Assembly: GCF_001039355.2 (NCBI RefSeq) | Contig: NW_019774436.1 | Coordinates: 403,960 to 449,954 of the forward strand | Reading direction: 5' to 3' | From: Lingula anatina | Taxonomy: Eukaryota > Brachiopoda > Lingulata > Lingulida > Lingulidae | Length of the DNA stretch: 45,995 nt | In this document: in pieces, positions 33,401-45,995 of the stretch | Layout of the letters: each line of letters starts with the position of its first letter | Position numbering within the stretch: position 1 is the first letter of the stretch | Program-made: the position numbers and the translations under genes | Notes under the pieces: model-generated | What the model was told of the DNA's origin: nothing | The model's input: only the letters and a program-made list of their open reading frames with translations | Database searches by the model: none

Positions 33401-36400
33401 TTCACTGATTTAACCAAACTCGAATAGCGAGGTTAGCGCACTATTTTGAGCACGTAGCTTTGCCGCTTGCGGGCGCTCTAAAGCGCTGATGAATGAACTG
33501 ATAGGCATTAACTAATCTAGGTCAAAGGGCAGGCAAGATACCACGCCAAAGGGAGAAAAAGCTACGATTTGACGTACGCGCAAATTTTCACTCCAACAAC
33601 CACTATTTAAAGGTTACGACCGGATAGTGTAACACAAGAAAAAGCATTTTAAGAACATTTAGAAAACTTTATATCTTTCAAGTGCAAATATAAGCGCATT
33701 ATTTCAATAAGATAAATGAGTCAATGGGGTTAGTGATTCAACTGTTAAACGAGGTCCCAAAGCGTACCGAATAAATTTAACACAATAACTTTTCTTACTT
33801 GCCATAACTTTTGGACATTTTAAAGATAACGCCAAAGAAATCGAAGATTTCCAGAAAATTTTAATTATTAAGTACCATTCTTTGCATACGCTTTCCTTTA
33901 GTATCCTCGGGCTAATTATCAAATTAAAGCCGGCAATGTTGGTTAAATCAATGCAAATAAAATATATTAATTTATCTTATGACATCGGTCATATAATTGG
34001 GCCCATTTCCTGTTTGGTCAGTAGTGATTTAACGGCCAACGAAAATCACTGACCGTGGCGCTTTTGTATTGAACACAACAGCGCTACGGCCCCATTGAAA
34101 AATAGAAACTTGGTGTTGTTCACTTAAAAAATATTATGAAACTGGAAAACTTACTTTAGAAACGCTGAACTGACTCTGGTCACCTGGTAAAACAGCAACG
34201 ACACCGAACCGGGCAAACAACACAAGTGGAGAATGAAAGATTACAGAATGACCGGAAGTTCAGAATTGGCGGGAATAAATGCTGACCTTGGCGATGGCCA
34301 GATACTCTTTCTCTTCACACAATGACTTTAATTTATGGATTTTGGACCAAGGAGGTGGGGAAAGCAGTGGGTGGTGGAAGGGAAGAATTTGAATGCCTTT
34401 CAAGGTTTAAATTTCAGTGAGAAAAAAGGGGCTTTAAACCTGCGGTTCACCCGGTGCAAGAGCTGAATTGATCATCAGGGTTATTTTTAAATTGAACGAT
34501 TTCTTTAAAACGACAGCTGAAATTGCATGATTAATCCTTTCATTATTACCCCCTAAATTAACAGGTTCAAAGGCACCAAGTAATACATTATGACATTCAA
34601 ATGGTTAACGTGTATGTAAACTAACAAAATATACATAATATAGGCGATATTTCATTTTTATGTATGTAATATTTCATGTTTTGTATTTTGTATACGTTAA
34701 TTTTATTAATCAACTCTGATCCGAATTAAATTTAAGAGCAATTATTCAAAACAGCCATTCTTCTTTTCACTTTTCATATATATTGCTTGTGCATATATGT
34801 TTCACTCTTCTTTTTGAAATCAATTTAGAGAAAACAGTGTATATAGACAGCTTATAATTTACCGATATAACACATTAAATATTTAGGAAATGTGAAAAGT
34901 GCATTTATTTGAAAAGACGCACAATTTGCTGCGTTTTAAAATTATTTTAAACCATATACGGAATTCCTCGGTTCGAAAGCAGTTTTTTAAATTTATTTCC
35001 TCCCCACAAGCAGAAGTTAAAATATATTGAAAAACCGGGAACACTAAACTTTGTAGCATACAAAACCGAAAGAAAAACAATGCCATTCTTAAATGAACCC
35101 TTCCCCAAAAAGTGCATCAGTTTTACAATTACCTGCTTACAGCCGATTATGTTTTAAATCTATTCTTCTGTTATTTTATGTTCTAATTCGACTTTTCAAA
35201 CCTAAATTATGATAATAAGATATCCACATATTAATCACATAAAAATAAAACAGAAAACCCTTTGTTCCCCCAACCCCACCCCATCTCGAGCCTACTGAGC
35301 GTTATATCAACAAACATAAATATTGTCCGATTCAGTCTAGTTTTCTAGTTTACAAAATGCTTGTGACAAATAAATCATCATCTCTTTTAGATTATTGATA
35401 AACAGAGAGCAGATAATTTTTCTAACTATTCGGAAAATACTGGAAATTCTATATATTTTTCTTTGATCAATCACATGGTGAGTTTTTTATTAATAATAAT
35501 GAAAAATACTGGTTAATTGTACTGGTCAATTTCTATTTGACCTATGTGTTTGCAGGTCCTCTTAATCATATCACCCTGTACAAGGCGCGAAATAACGAGA
35601 AAACTTGGCTTATCTACTATTGGCTGACCTCACCTTATTATAATTATTAGAATAGTATATTAATCAAAATACAAAAAGTAAATTAATGTAAAATTTATAA
35701 TGTGAAGATATTATTAATTACTTCAGTGTTATTTTATTACATTTAATAAGAATACTTCATTAAAAAAAAAAAAAAAAAAAATGAAGTCAGGGATAAATCA
35801 CGATAAAAAAACAAGATATATGTGAATCCCCTGAAGTCCCAGTTCCAGTTGGGATGTGACCAGATCACAATTACGTTTCTTAAATCCAGAAATCCCCTGA
35901 AATAGGAAGTGCAAGAATTTGATTGGGTCAGATTATATAAAAAATTTGGATTACACCCTTCATAATCATATTAACAAAACAATCAGTCCTATGAGAACTC
36001 CCCTTTCTCGCTTACCTCTTGCCTTTTTTCTTTGAATATGTTATATGTATCGTGGTGTGACAAGAGATTAAAAAGCTATTTACATGCAATAGCCTATTTT
36101 CCAATTTAAACAACATATTTACGTTTTCCAGTCTTTCTGCTGCTCTAGTCGTAAAAGTCAACTGGGCTTGCCGCTATCAAATGTCACATAACAAGCACAA
36201 CTAAAACATCACATGACTCAAGGTATCAATTATTTTGGACGGACGCCAACGTGTCAACCTGTTGTAGTAAACTAAGCATTTTTGAGCGGGGTCTTTTCGG
36301 AAACTCCCACGCCATATTTAGGAAGGGTGTTAAGTTAACTATAACGTCTTTCGGTAACCGAGAACTTGTGTTCGCTACCATGAGACTCGCATGGCTGTTA

Positions 36401-38425
36401 CAAACAAGAGTTATTTACTCCACGAATCTCTCAACTAATGCCCAACCCCAACAAACAGTATTTAATTCTACGTGTTTCGGTAATTTCCCTACGTCTAGAA
36501 GCCGCCCTCAGTTTGGTTAATGAGCATGTTTCTATTTTTGACGCATTTTGAAGTTTCCTGCACGGCAGTGTGGATTTCATCATTTTTCTTATGTTCAAAA
36601 TCTTATGAGAGCAAGGTCTGCTTTCATTCTGAACAACGTTCTCTCTTGTTCTCAGCTTTGCTTGGCTTTTATTTGAACTGCTTGATACATAAGTTCATTG
36701 TATCGGAATTATGAGGGAAAAAACAATCGAATGATCAAATGGCACCCCCCCCCCAAAAAAAAAAAAAAAAATGGGAGGGGAATACTGGAAAAAGAATGCA
36801 ATATTTCTAGGAGTTCTATTATTTTCTTTGCTATCTGCAGTAGAATTCGTGTAAATAGAATGAGGGGTACTGTGCGTGTGTGTATGTGTGTGTGTGTGTG
36901 GTCTATATACGATTCACACCATCAGTATTATGTAAGAGGCAAAATTGGTAAGACACTTTGTCGTTTTTGCTTGTTTACATATGGAGGATGCTGACAACTT
37001 GCTGATCTTTATTCATTATAGAAAATTATAGAAAAAACTTGTGTATCCAAAATAACAGTTATGGTTACGATCAAACTATGCCATTGCCACGGTATTACCA
37101 AAGAACACATAAAAATCTTTGCAGCTATGCATTATCATAATTTAGTTTTGTTAGTTTGCAGAGTTGCTTTCATATTGACATCAATGCATAGAAATTGATA
37201 GTCTTTCAGCTTATAAGATAATTAATTTTCGTCGTTGACATGGCAATTGGGGTGAAAAATATTTAAAAGAGCATTTATGTATTTCTTGCAATGTTTTTAA
37301 CTAAAAGAATACTAAGGGAGTGCATGAACACAGGAGAGTAAAAGAGGATTTAAAAATAATGTTATATAATTCAACGGTCCACCTAAAAACACGATTAAAA
37401 TCTTATTGACCTACAAAACAACCGGTAAGGGTATGTATTCGACACGATTTGAATATAAAATATGACAATAACACGCATAAATGTGAAATAAAAGAAAAAT
37501 TTGGCATAATATAAAAACAAATATCCAGCTTATACATCTATGTACCGGTACCAATCATAAAGTTTTTTTTATCGCGTCAGGTAAACCAAAATTCCATAAG
37601 GGAAATTTAATTTATGCTGTAAAAACTTGATTTAAAATCGGTTAAAACAGTTCATAAATACAATCAAAGTACAGATGAACAAATATAAAAAATCATAATC
37701 AATGGAATGAGCATCAAAAAGAAGTCTTTCATGCTAACGGAAAAACCATCACGAACCCCCCCCAATGTCACTTCCCATTTTTTTAGAAATCTCAACTAGA
37801 GATAAATGACTTAACTGTGTAGTTATTAAGTGGTATTTTTAGCATTGCATTCAGTTTTATGAGACGCAATATGTCAAAGTCAAAACAAACTTGCATATGC
37901 ATGATATCAAAATGACAGTCATTTGTCGTGCTCTTCGCGTGTCACCAATGCGATAGCGGCGATGTCAACGACCGGTGTTCACATTTTAAGAATTCAGGTA
38001 CTGCAGCTTGTAATCTAACATTTTCCATGAGATCAAATAAAACTCTTCTTAGTTTTTTTTGTTCCAGTTACAAAAATAGTCAAAAGTAAGGGAACCCTGC
38101 TTAAAAGAGATTATTAAAAGGTTGGGAAGGTCTTACGTGATTTAATGGGTCATTGGTATTGGGTGTGGTTCTCCCTCCCCTCTCAACTCTGAAGAAAGAA
38201 AGGGGATAAACGCACACAGCTTTACATCAACAGAAAAAATCTAATAATGAAAGATGCCACAACATATATTTGTCTGTTTAGTTCTTAATGCAGGTTTAAA
38301 CGCTTCTTCTTTTCTGTTAATGTATTTTTCGGTTCTTAAATAATTAACACATAGATGATCCTGCTTATGGCATGGTTGAGAAATTTAATGGTTAATGGTT
38401 TTATGTGCAGATTACGTAGTAAAAG

Positions 38426-38471
<46 letters not shown>

Positions 38472-40920
38472 AAAAGCTATGGTTTTAGTTAAAACGCTTT
38501 TTTCCTTCATATAAACCTGACAATGTATTACGAGTAATAAATTCATAATCATTTCCGGAGATAAATTTCTTATCTCATTTACAAATCACAATTATAGTGC
38601 AGAATAAATCTTTTTCATAAATTACATGGGTGCGTGCCATAGCTAGTAGATACAATGCGCATTATTAATAAACATCGTGAGGATTTCTCCTTCTAATCCA
38701 AAAAAATGAACGAGATTTCAGGACCCAAGTATTATAAAAGTTCATAAAAAATAAAAGTCAAGGGTATCTCTCCAAGACGTTCGTGCGACGATGCACTATT
38801 CAATCACAGAGAAATATAACATGGCGGGGTAGCAGGGGCTGGATGGAAAAGCTACACAGCGTATGCGCTCGAACATTCGATACTATGACGTAATATGAGA
38901 GGATAAAGTAGAACCCTGGATATGCGGTATAGAATAAGCCTGTATATACGGAGGGTTCTCGGAACTTCCCAGCTAACATTGTACAATATGCATTTACATT
39001 ATCTCCAAAGAATAGTTTTCGCTAGGAAACTGACTGTCCATAAAAATGTTTTCACGAAAAAGAGACAGGTGGAAACGTGGAAACATGCACCCCATGCAGT
39101 AGCGAGACATCCAAGCTTGTAAAAATTAAAACTAGGCGAGTGATCACACAAAAAAAGCTTCAAATCCTCACTCACGTTTTTAAAATCCCACTTCGTAGAT
39201 CATCAGTATCCGGGTCTTTAGATCACGCTTCCGTGTATAGATTCCTTGTAGTAATTTCCGGGCGCCAATAAATTAATACGAGGTCAGTGGATTTTAGTAG
39301 TGGTCATAGTCCTTAAATATAAACATCCAGGGAACCAGCAGAACAGAGCAATATGACCTTTGTCCAGGGAGATAACATTAAGACCACATTGTGGTCAAAT
39401 GGCTCAAGAATATTTATGCCTCTTCGTAGCTTGGCGGTGAGCAAGAACAGTTGCTCTCTGGCAACAGTGGGGTCTGGTGGGACCCGCAAGGACCGCAGTC
39501 AGCTGAACGATGTAAAAGAAACAATATAAGGTGCCTGTTAGCTATATGACTCTGGAATTTCAGTAACTATTTAAATCGCTCTCTGCTCTCATCTGGTTGG
39601 TCAGCTATATTTTGCATGTTATTATGCAATATCCTAAAGCGGAGTCGTGGCCTGGAGGTCAACTAATTACGTAATACCATTTAGATTACACGCTGGTTCT
39701 CTGTGATAACTTAAGGTTAATGACTGCGCAGTGCAATTTGCATATTATTCATCTATATTAGAGTGTCCACTAATCTAACTGACCACAGGCTACTAAGGAT
39801 ATTGAACCTGACCCCCGGCTGGACTCAGGCAGCTGTAGCTTAGCCATGATAGCGATGCTACTGAATCGCACTATTTGTGAAATGAACTATTAAGAGAGTC
39901 GTCATTTTCTCATATACGACTGGCACTTGTTTACGTGTTCTATGTTTCGTCTGTAATAAAGGTGTTTGTTATTGTTCTGAGACAGGTGTTTTTTTCTGTG
40001 TGTCTCTTTCTAGGCATGATTTTTTTCCTTGACTTTCTACGCTTCTTTTTTCGTGGGCCAGTGAGATCTGGATAAAGCCGGAAAAATTGCATCGGGTCTG
40101 CGTATGAGTCAAATCAACATTTAAATGTACCAGGAAATTAGATCTAGAAAATGAATGTTTGATGAAAGATTACCTCACTTTTAGTGAATCTAACGAAGTA
40201 AACAAGCCCAAAGAGTCAAGGTTAATAATGCCAACAAAATTAAGAGAAACTGTTTTAAATGATGTTTGGAATTAAAAGAAAATGGCTAGTCATTCACATG
40301 GTTATTCGCACCTAGGTTATGATTAAAAAAAAACCCACTTCATACATATGTGTAATGATGATGCATATCTGTATATATGTCATTTTGTTGCTATTTATAA
40401 AGTTTTTTGTATTATTACTATTACTATTGATCCCTGTACAATTTCAACAGCTCAGTTTGATATAAAGAGTATGAATAAAGAAATATAATATATAATATAA
40501 TGATAGCATGATTTAAAAATTTTGGTATGTTTACTATTGAACCCCTTTTACTGTGCTTGTGCGTGTACGAGTGACCAGCTGAAAATATTTCTATACAGAC
40601 TATTCGATTTTATTGTTTAATTGTTCTCAAAATGTATTTACTGACTTAAATTGATGATGAAAATTGTTTATGTTGTGCTAATAATTTTATTAAATCGCTT
40701 TTTCGTCTAGTTTTATACATAACGTAAAGTTTAAAGATTAGAGTTTGTAACAAAAGAACAAAGTTCCTTTCTCTTAAACAACGAAAAAAGACATGCAGGC
40801 TAATAAGGCTTTTAGTTAACGTTGGTTAAGTGAAAGCCGGTTTGTAAACGACATTTAGACCAATACCACGCGTGTTGTGTGTTTTTTATAACACCAAATT
40901 TTTTAAAGACACGATAATGC
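33401..40920. other. Upstream intergenic stretch without a supported gene
   Basis: Minus-strand donor-like sites occur near 34147 (AAA|GTAAGT) and 36015 (GAG|GTAAGC) with no open ATG frame before them, so distal noncoding lin-28 exons are possible. Open frames at 36251-36714 lack splice or family support. Simple repeats include C/A runs at about 36745-36770, (TG)n at about 36873-36900 and (GA)n at 38429-38468. Confidence 0.5.
38429..38468. repeat. (GA)n microsatellite
   Basis: A pure GA run of about 20 units. Confidence 0.97.
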
Positions 40921-41083
40921 AAAATATGACTGACAAGAGAGTCCAAAATATGACTGACAGGAGAGTGCAAAATATGACTGACAGGAGAGTGCAAAATATG
41001 ACTGACAGGAGAGTGCAAAATATGACTGACAGGAGAGTGCAAAATATGACTGACAGGAGAGTGTAAAATATGACTGACAGAAT
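40921..41083. repeat. 24-bp minisatellite, about 6.7 copies
   Basis: The unit is AAAATATGACTGACAGGAGA followed by GTGC. The first copy has two differences (AAGAG, GTCC) and the sixth ends GTGT; the middle copies are identical. Because 24 is divisible by three the array stays open in several frames on both strands, giving artificial repetitive peptides such as QNMTDRRV. There is no spacer variation, so it is not a CRISPR array. Confidence 0.97.
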
Positions 41084-41365
41084 AAGAGAATGATTTCCCA
41101 AATCTTGCTAACGATTTAACACACTCAAATGTGCTTTGTTTGAAAAAAAAGAGAGAAAGAAAAAGAAAAACTAAGAGATGGTTCCGTTAAATAGTCGTTT
41201 TTGTGCTCTAATGAGAGTCTGTTCCTTGAGCGGTACATTACAATAAGATGCTGCGTCTAATTACGAAATATTGTAATTTAGGCCCATTGGCATCAGTTCA
41301 TTGCCAGTAACTTTTCATTACATCACATAAATTGTGGAAAGATTGTATGTCACAATCCACATAAA

Positions 41366-41466
41366 ATAGTATAGTATAGTATTTATTTATTAATGTGACA
41401 TATGATATGAATACATCACCCGGCCTCATGGGCCTACAAGTCACCGTGCTTTGTACATATATCAGA
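41366..41466 (-). mobile_element. Possible LINE 3' tail
   Basis: On the minus strand a G+C-richer segment (GTGACTTGTAGGCCCATGAG) runs into AATAAATAAATACTATACTA and further ACTAT units. A 3' end with AATAAA and a short-unit tandem tail resembles many invertebrate LINEs that end in microsatellite-like tails. No reverse-transcriptase frame is attached and no target-site duplication is clear. Confidence 0.35.
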
Positions 41467-43962
41467 AACAAAGAAAAAAATATATATATATTAAGGTTGA
41501 AATATATGACTAAACAAACACTATAATTCATGGTATAGTCAACTCCTGAGCCCTAAATAGAACTGTCTGCCTTAGACTAAAACTGTTCTTTAAATAACAT
41601 GCCAAGTCTTTAGGTTTATTTACAATTATGTGTACTAGCATTTTAATTGAATCTTCCCTGTCAACATGACGGCAGTCCAATATTTATGCATTTTACGTAG
41701 TTTTCTTCAGCCCTCATCTTTTATTTAAGATATTAAAATATCTGGCTGTATATTTACTGTGGCAGAAATAAATTAAAGTGATGAATTTCAGTTGTATTAT
41801 CGATGAAATTAAGACAATTGTGACTTTTCAAATTATGAATCTTTAGTTGCCTTGTTGAAAATTTACAAATAATTGATATGACATTTCTCGTAATAATGCC
41901 AAATAAAATGAGACGTGTTTTTTTAAGTGTGTGTAGTGATGAATTCTTTGATATTTTCTAGATTTTTGTTGTTATCATGAGTTAAATCGAGGTGTTACTT
42001 GCACGCTTACTTTAGTTTTGTTAGATAATTTCTTATGAAAAGAAGTTATCCGTTTCTGGATATTTTAGAATTTCATTTAGGATAATACAGATTGTTTGCC
42101 ACAAAAAGAGTTATACGATTCAAATAACTCCCCTACCCCCCTAAAAAGGCCAACGTCTTCAGCAGGATGAAGGTCGTTATTGTTTTCTATCAAAAAACAA
42201 TTCTTTACATTAATTACACAGATCTGCTTTAATATTTCAAGATTTTGATTTATTTTATAAGTGGTTTTGCTCAATGTCAGATTGAAAGCGGTTATGATAT
42301 TTACGGACAAATATTTCAAATTGAAAAATATGTTGACCTTCTTTACCATTTTTACATTTTTGTTTAAAAATTTCTACAACTATTGTGCCAACATTTCACT
42401 AGATTTTTGAAGTTATATTATTGCAATTAATATTTCATCCTTTAATATAATTTTTCCTTCCCTTAAAAGTCCATCTCAGCGGTTAAAAATGACTGTTTTG
42501 CTGTGTCCACAATTTGATTATTACTTTACAAATAGTCATACTAGGGATTAAGAGTGGAAATTTTAACGTAACCAAGTTAGAAAACTGAATAATAGAAAAT
42601 CACACCACAAAACACTTGATTTAAAAAACTGTCTCTGTCGCGAGTTTCACGGTATTTTGTGAACTGCATTTTACAAATATTTTCTGAACCCGAGTATCGC
42701 CTGCGTAAAATTGATGAATGCAAAAAGAAAATAATCTTGAAAATAAAAGTAGTAGAATTAACCAGTGACGGGTAATAAATGGACAAAAATATACCTCATC
42801 AAAAACGTTTTTTTCACGGTACCCTCTGCATTTACCTTTGCATTGAAATCATATATGCCCGACATTCAACAAAGGCGCAATGTATTCAACTTCCATCTCT
42901 GTCATTAGTTGCGCAACTTATATGACTCTTCTTAAAGCAATAATGAAAACGCCATAAAGAAGGGTATTTGAATAGAAGAGTAATGCGAAATCGAATAGCT
43001 TTTGCCGTTTCACGGCTTCTTCTGTACTTTCAATGCAACTAACGTTACAGAGAGATCAATACAGCGTCATCCCCGGAGATATGTTATTTCGAAACGGTAG
43101 GTTAAGCATCTTTCCTAAACACCAACCAAACCAACACATTACCTATGTTCAAGAATATTTTAATGTTTTCTTATACCATCAATTAAAACTACTCATTTTG
43201 AATAATCAAATCGAATTCTGAAAATAAGACTGGAGTTTTTTTTCAGAGTTTTAGAGAGGAAATCTTTGACCTGCATCATGTAATGTATTCGAGTTTTTAG
43301 CCCGGTCAATAAACATTTGTTAGGTTCGTGTAATCTTCTTGCGTCATGGGAGGTACTATTTTGTGAGGTTTGCAAAGCTTGGGTATATGATTAGCAAGAA
43401 GAAGCAGAGTTATATACAGAATGAGTGGTTATTCCTGCGCCACCGCATCTGGATATTTTGGCATGGAAATAATCAGAATAATCACCTTATTATTTTCGCC
43501 ACAGTTATACATGACACGTACAAAAACGTAATGATAAATAAATAGACCAATAAAATGAAATAAAATGAATACATAATAGAATACATAATAGATTAATTCA
43601 AAGAGTTAGAAAACGAAAAATAGATAGATGTCAAATAGTCCTATTGTTTAAAAAATGTAGTACGTTTTTTTTTGGGGGGGTGGGAGTGAAGGGTGCATAC
43701 TTGTATCTTAAATACTAGGTGATGCCTATTACATGGTATTTTGTATGAGACTAAATACTTTAAAATTGTGTGATAAGTAACTTTGTTAGATACTTCTCCG
43801 TTTTTCTACCCTGATACATGTAAAAAAATTTTTTGATGAAAAAGTAAGCATCTTCCTAAGCTCTGCCTACTGGTGCAAGGTCTGTTTACTGTAGGTTATT
43901 TCAGCCCCCCCTCCTCGTTCTTGCTCCCTCTCGTCCTCTCTCCTAAATCTCCTCCTCTCCCT

Positions 43963-43967
<5 letters not shown>

Positions 43968-44000
<33 letters not shown>
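43968..44000. repeat. (TA)n microsatellite
   Basis: A pure TA run of about 16 units next to a CT-rich tract. Confidence 0.95.
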
Positions 44001-44002
<2 letters not shown>

Positions 44003-45978
44003 TCTCTTGGTAATTTAATTTTGAACGAAGACCAAAATTTGCCGGTATTAAACACATTTAATAATTCATTGAATTTTACTGAAAAACCAACCTCTACGCC
44101 TCCAAAGTAAGAACTGTTCTTTTTTCTTTTCAATTTTCTTTTGTTCTCTTGTTTCTATGCTCAAGTATACTGTGTTTGACAGGTTTTTTAAACGAAGAAT
44201 AATATAACTAGAAAATGTGAAGATTTAAATTTTGTTATTCTTAAAATTCTTTATTCGATCTGAAAATGAAGAATTTGGTATTATTTTTATACGTCTGCCA
44301 TAAGTATTAATCTACAATATCAAGGGAGAATTTGGGGGGAGGGAGGAGGGGCGACAACGCACCGTCTCACGTACGTGTGCATGTGAGTTTAAACTTAAAT
44401 AAAATTACAAGACAGCCAGACGATCACCTGTCAAGGAACCTCTCCTTTTTCAGGCTTTCGGTTAAAAGACCCTTTTTTTCATAACCTCCATGTCAGATTG
44501 CTGCTTGCTTCCGCCACAAATATATCCAAATTCTACTCAAATCTGTAATTAATTGGAAAATAATTTGATTCTGGAAGAACGCTTAAGTTGCTGCTATGAG
44601 GAACTGCTGTCACGAAACACCGGCACGCTAGTTTTTCTTACTGAGTTATTTATTACTTTTTCAAATATTGCCTGAGGTAAACCAACGCGTATATCAAAAT
44701 CATTTTCTTCGCTTTGTTTAAAACCAGGTGCAATAGTCCGAATATTTATATGCTTGTTCTGTCTATATTATAGTCAACTGAGATGTTCAAAATTTGCATT
44801 AAAACGGCGATTTAAAATATCGCTGTATTTTTCTTAAAAACACATCTTAACGTATTTGAACAGCTACCTTTTATATTCTTAACGTTTGATGCTTTAAAAT
44901 ACAACTTATCCCACTTATGAACAGACTAGATCACCGACTGTTGCGCACCCAAACACACAATCAAAAGTCTCATCTAACGCATTTTTCAAAGGTAAATGCC
45001 AGTCAAAAACACTTCTGAAAAGGAATTTGATTACACTTACAATTTTTTCTTCTTATTGACTACGGCCAGATTTTCATATTGGTCCGAAGATTCTGCAAAT
45101 TACAAACGTTTTTTAGGAAAGTGCATCTTTGGTCCGAGGCCTTGATACTCTGAATTTTTCCTCTCATTTAGGTTTAATGTTTAAGAATATTGTAACCTTT
45201 TATTATCATGGGGTTTTTCCTGCACCTGATTATTCAATAATGGATCTAATTTTGTGCTGATTTAAAACAATGAAAACCCCTCGAAAATATAAAATATCGG
45301 CATTTATATTTTTTCATTGCAATGTATAAGCATAGGCAACTCAAAGCTTTAATCGTCAATTTAACTTCTTTCTATTTTGAGGTGAGATAGCAACCGGTAT
45401 TGGGGATGACCTCAACCCTGAATAAGATTTTATCACGAAAATTGGCAGAGTTGACTAGGAGTGTACAAGCTACAATCCCGTGCCGTCATTTTTGTTTAAA
45501 TGTTTTTGTTATGGGCCCCTAATTACAGTTTTTCATTTAATGAAGGCATTATTTTGCTTTATCAACGATAAAATCTGAACCAAGACTTTTAAGAAAAATC
45601 GCTGGCAGGGTTTTGGATTACTAAATGGTGTCATTAAATCGGCTTTGAAACGGTGATCGTGGGTGCTCAGGTAAAATAGAAATTTGAGAAACCGATTTTT
45701 CAGTTTTTACCCCAACATCGCAATTACGGCGTCACCCGTAAGATGACATATGTGTAAATGTTTATTTATTTCGTCACTGAACACTGAACATTTATTTATT
45801 ACCAAAAATCATGTATGTAAGGCTGTAAATGAGGAGTTTTGGGCGAAGGGTGACAATATCCTTAAATGCCAAATAGTCCAAAACGTTCATACTCCGACAT
45901 TTGGTTTCATTATTCCGAAGGTCTTAAGTCTGGAAGCTTACATTGTTCAAAGGCATGAGAGTCGTGAAAGTCGCAGAA

Positions 45979-45995
45979 GGGGGGGGGGGGGGGGG
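45979..45995. repeat. G homopolymer at window end
   Basis: At least 17 G run up to the last base. The window may stop at a contig or sequencing break. Confidence 0.9.

Larger units (their letters stand above)
41084..45978. other. Terminal gene-free stretch
   Basis: A+T-rich. It contains a possible LINE tail (41366-41466), a short duplicated GAATACATAATA near 43567-43590, a (TA)n run at about 43968-44000 beside a CT-rich tract, and a G-rich patch near 44335. No exon is supported. Confidence 0.5.

Noticed and set aside
36251-36714. Two consecutive plus-strand frames
   Set aside because: No domain, no acceptor/donor pair and no codon pattern distinct from the surroundings.
40921-41083. CRISPR array
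   Set aside because: Units are contiguous with no unique spacers, and the context is an animal genome.
40872-41101. Repetitive protein-coding genes on both strands
   Set aside because: The open frames arise only because the 24-bp tandem unit is a multiple of three. There are no splice signals and no non-repetitive coding sequence.
43867-44133. An 88-codon minus-strand frame
   Set aside because: It is made of the TA and CT simple repeats and their flanks.

Overview
This is an A+T-rich piece of animal nuclear DNA. The evidence is GT-AG introns, two recognisable multi-exon animal genes, many microsatellites and a decayed LINE. There are no operons, ribosome-binding sites or phage/plasmid features. 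A lin-28 gene whose downstream sequence carries let-7 and miR-125/lin-4 seed matches points to a bilaterian. Gene content and repeat style suggest a marine invertebrate, perhaps a lophotrochozoan such as a mollusc, but the phylum is not settled from sequence alone.

Layout. (1) About 137-5454, plus strand: the 3' two-thirds of the homogentisate 1,2-dioxygenase gene (HGD, tyrosine catabolism) in nine exons; the 5' exons lie before the window. (2) About 5455-8549: HGD downstream sequence with a roughly 0.28 kb tandem duplication and small hairpins. (3) About 8550-10127, minus strand: a two-exon gene for a basic, charged protein I do not recognise; its two exons do not join in frame as read. (4) About 10.1-16.8 kb: gene-free sequence with microsatellites, a 25-bp hairpin between direct repeats, and a broken LINE reverse-transcriptase C-terminus at 15508-15856. 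(5) About 16.8-33.05 kb, minus strand: a lin-28 gene. It has a cold-shock domain split over two exons, two CCHC zinc knuckles on the last exon, a predicted 2.5 kb 3' UTR, and large introns of 7.3 and 5.4 kb. Two first exons compete, at 33.05 kb and 31.2 kb. (6) About 33.1-46 kb: a promoter-like block with E-boxes and CCAAT boxes, then about 12.5 kb without a gene I can support, holding a 24-bp minisatellite, a possible LINE tail and microsatellites. The window ends inside a G run.

The most interesting signal is in the lin-28 downstream sequence. Two 8-mer let-7 sites (one extending to 10 nt) and one 8-mer miR-125/lin-4 site lie on the transcript strand before the first canonical poly(A) signal. 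This is the architecture of the conserved heterochronic circuit in which lin-28 and let-7 repress each other. HGD, the unknown gene and lin-28 show no functional connection; HGD and the unknown gene are convergent neighbours.
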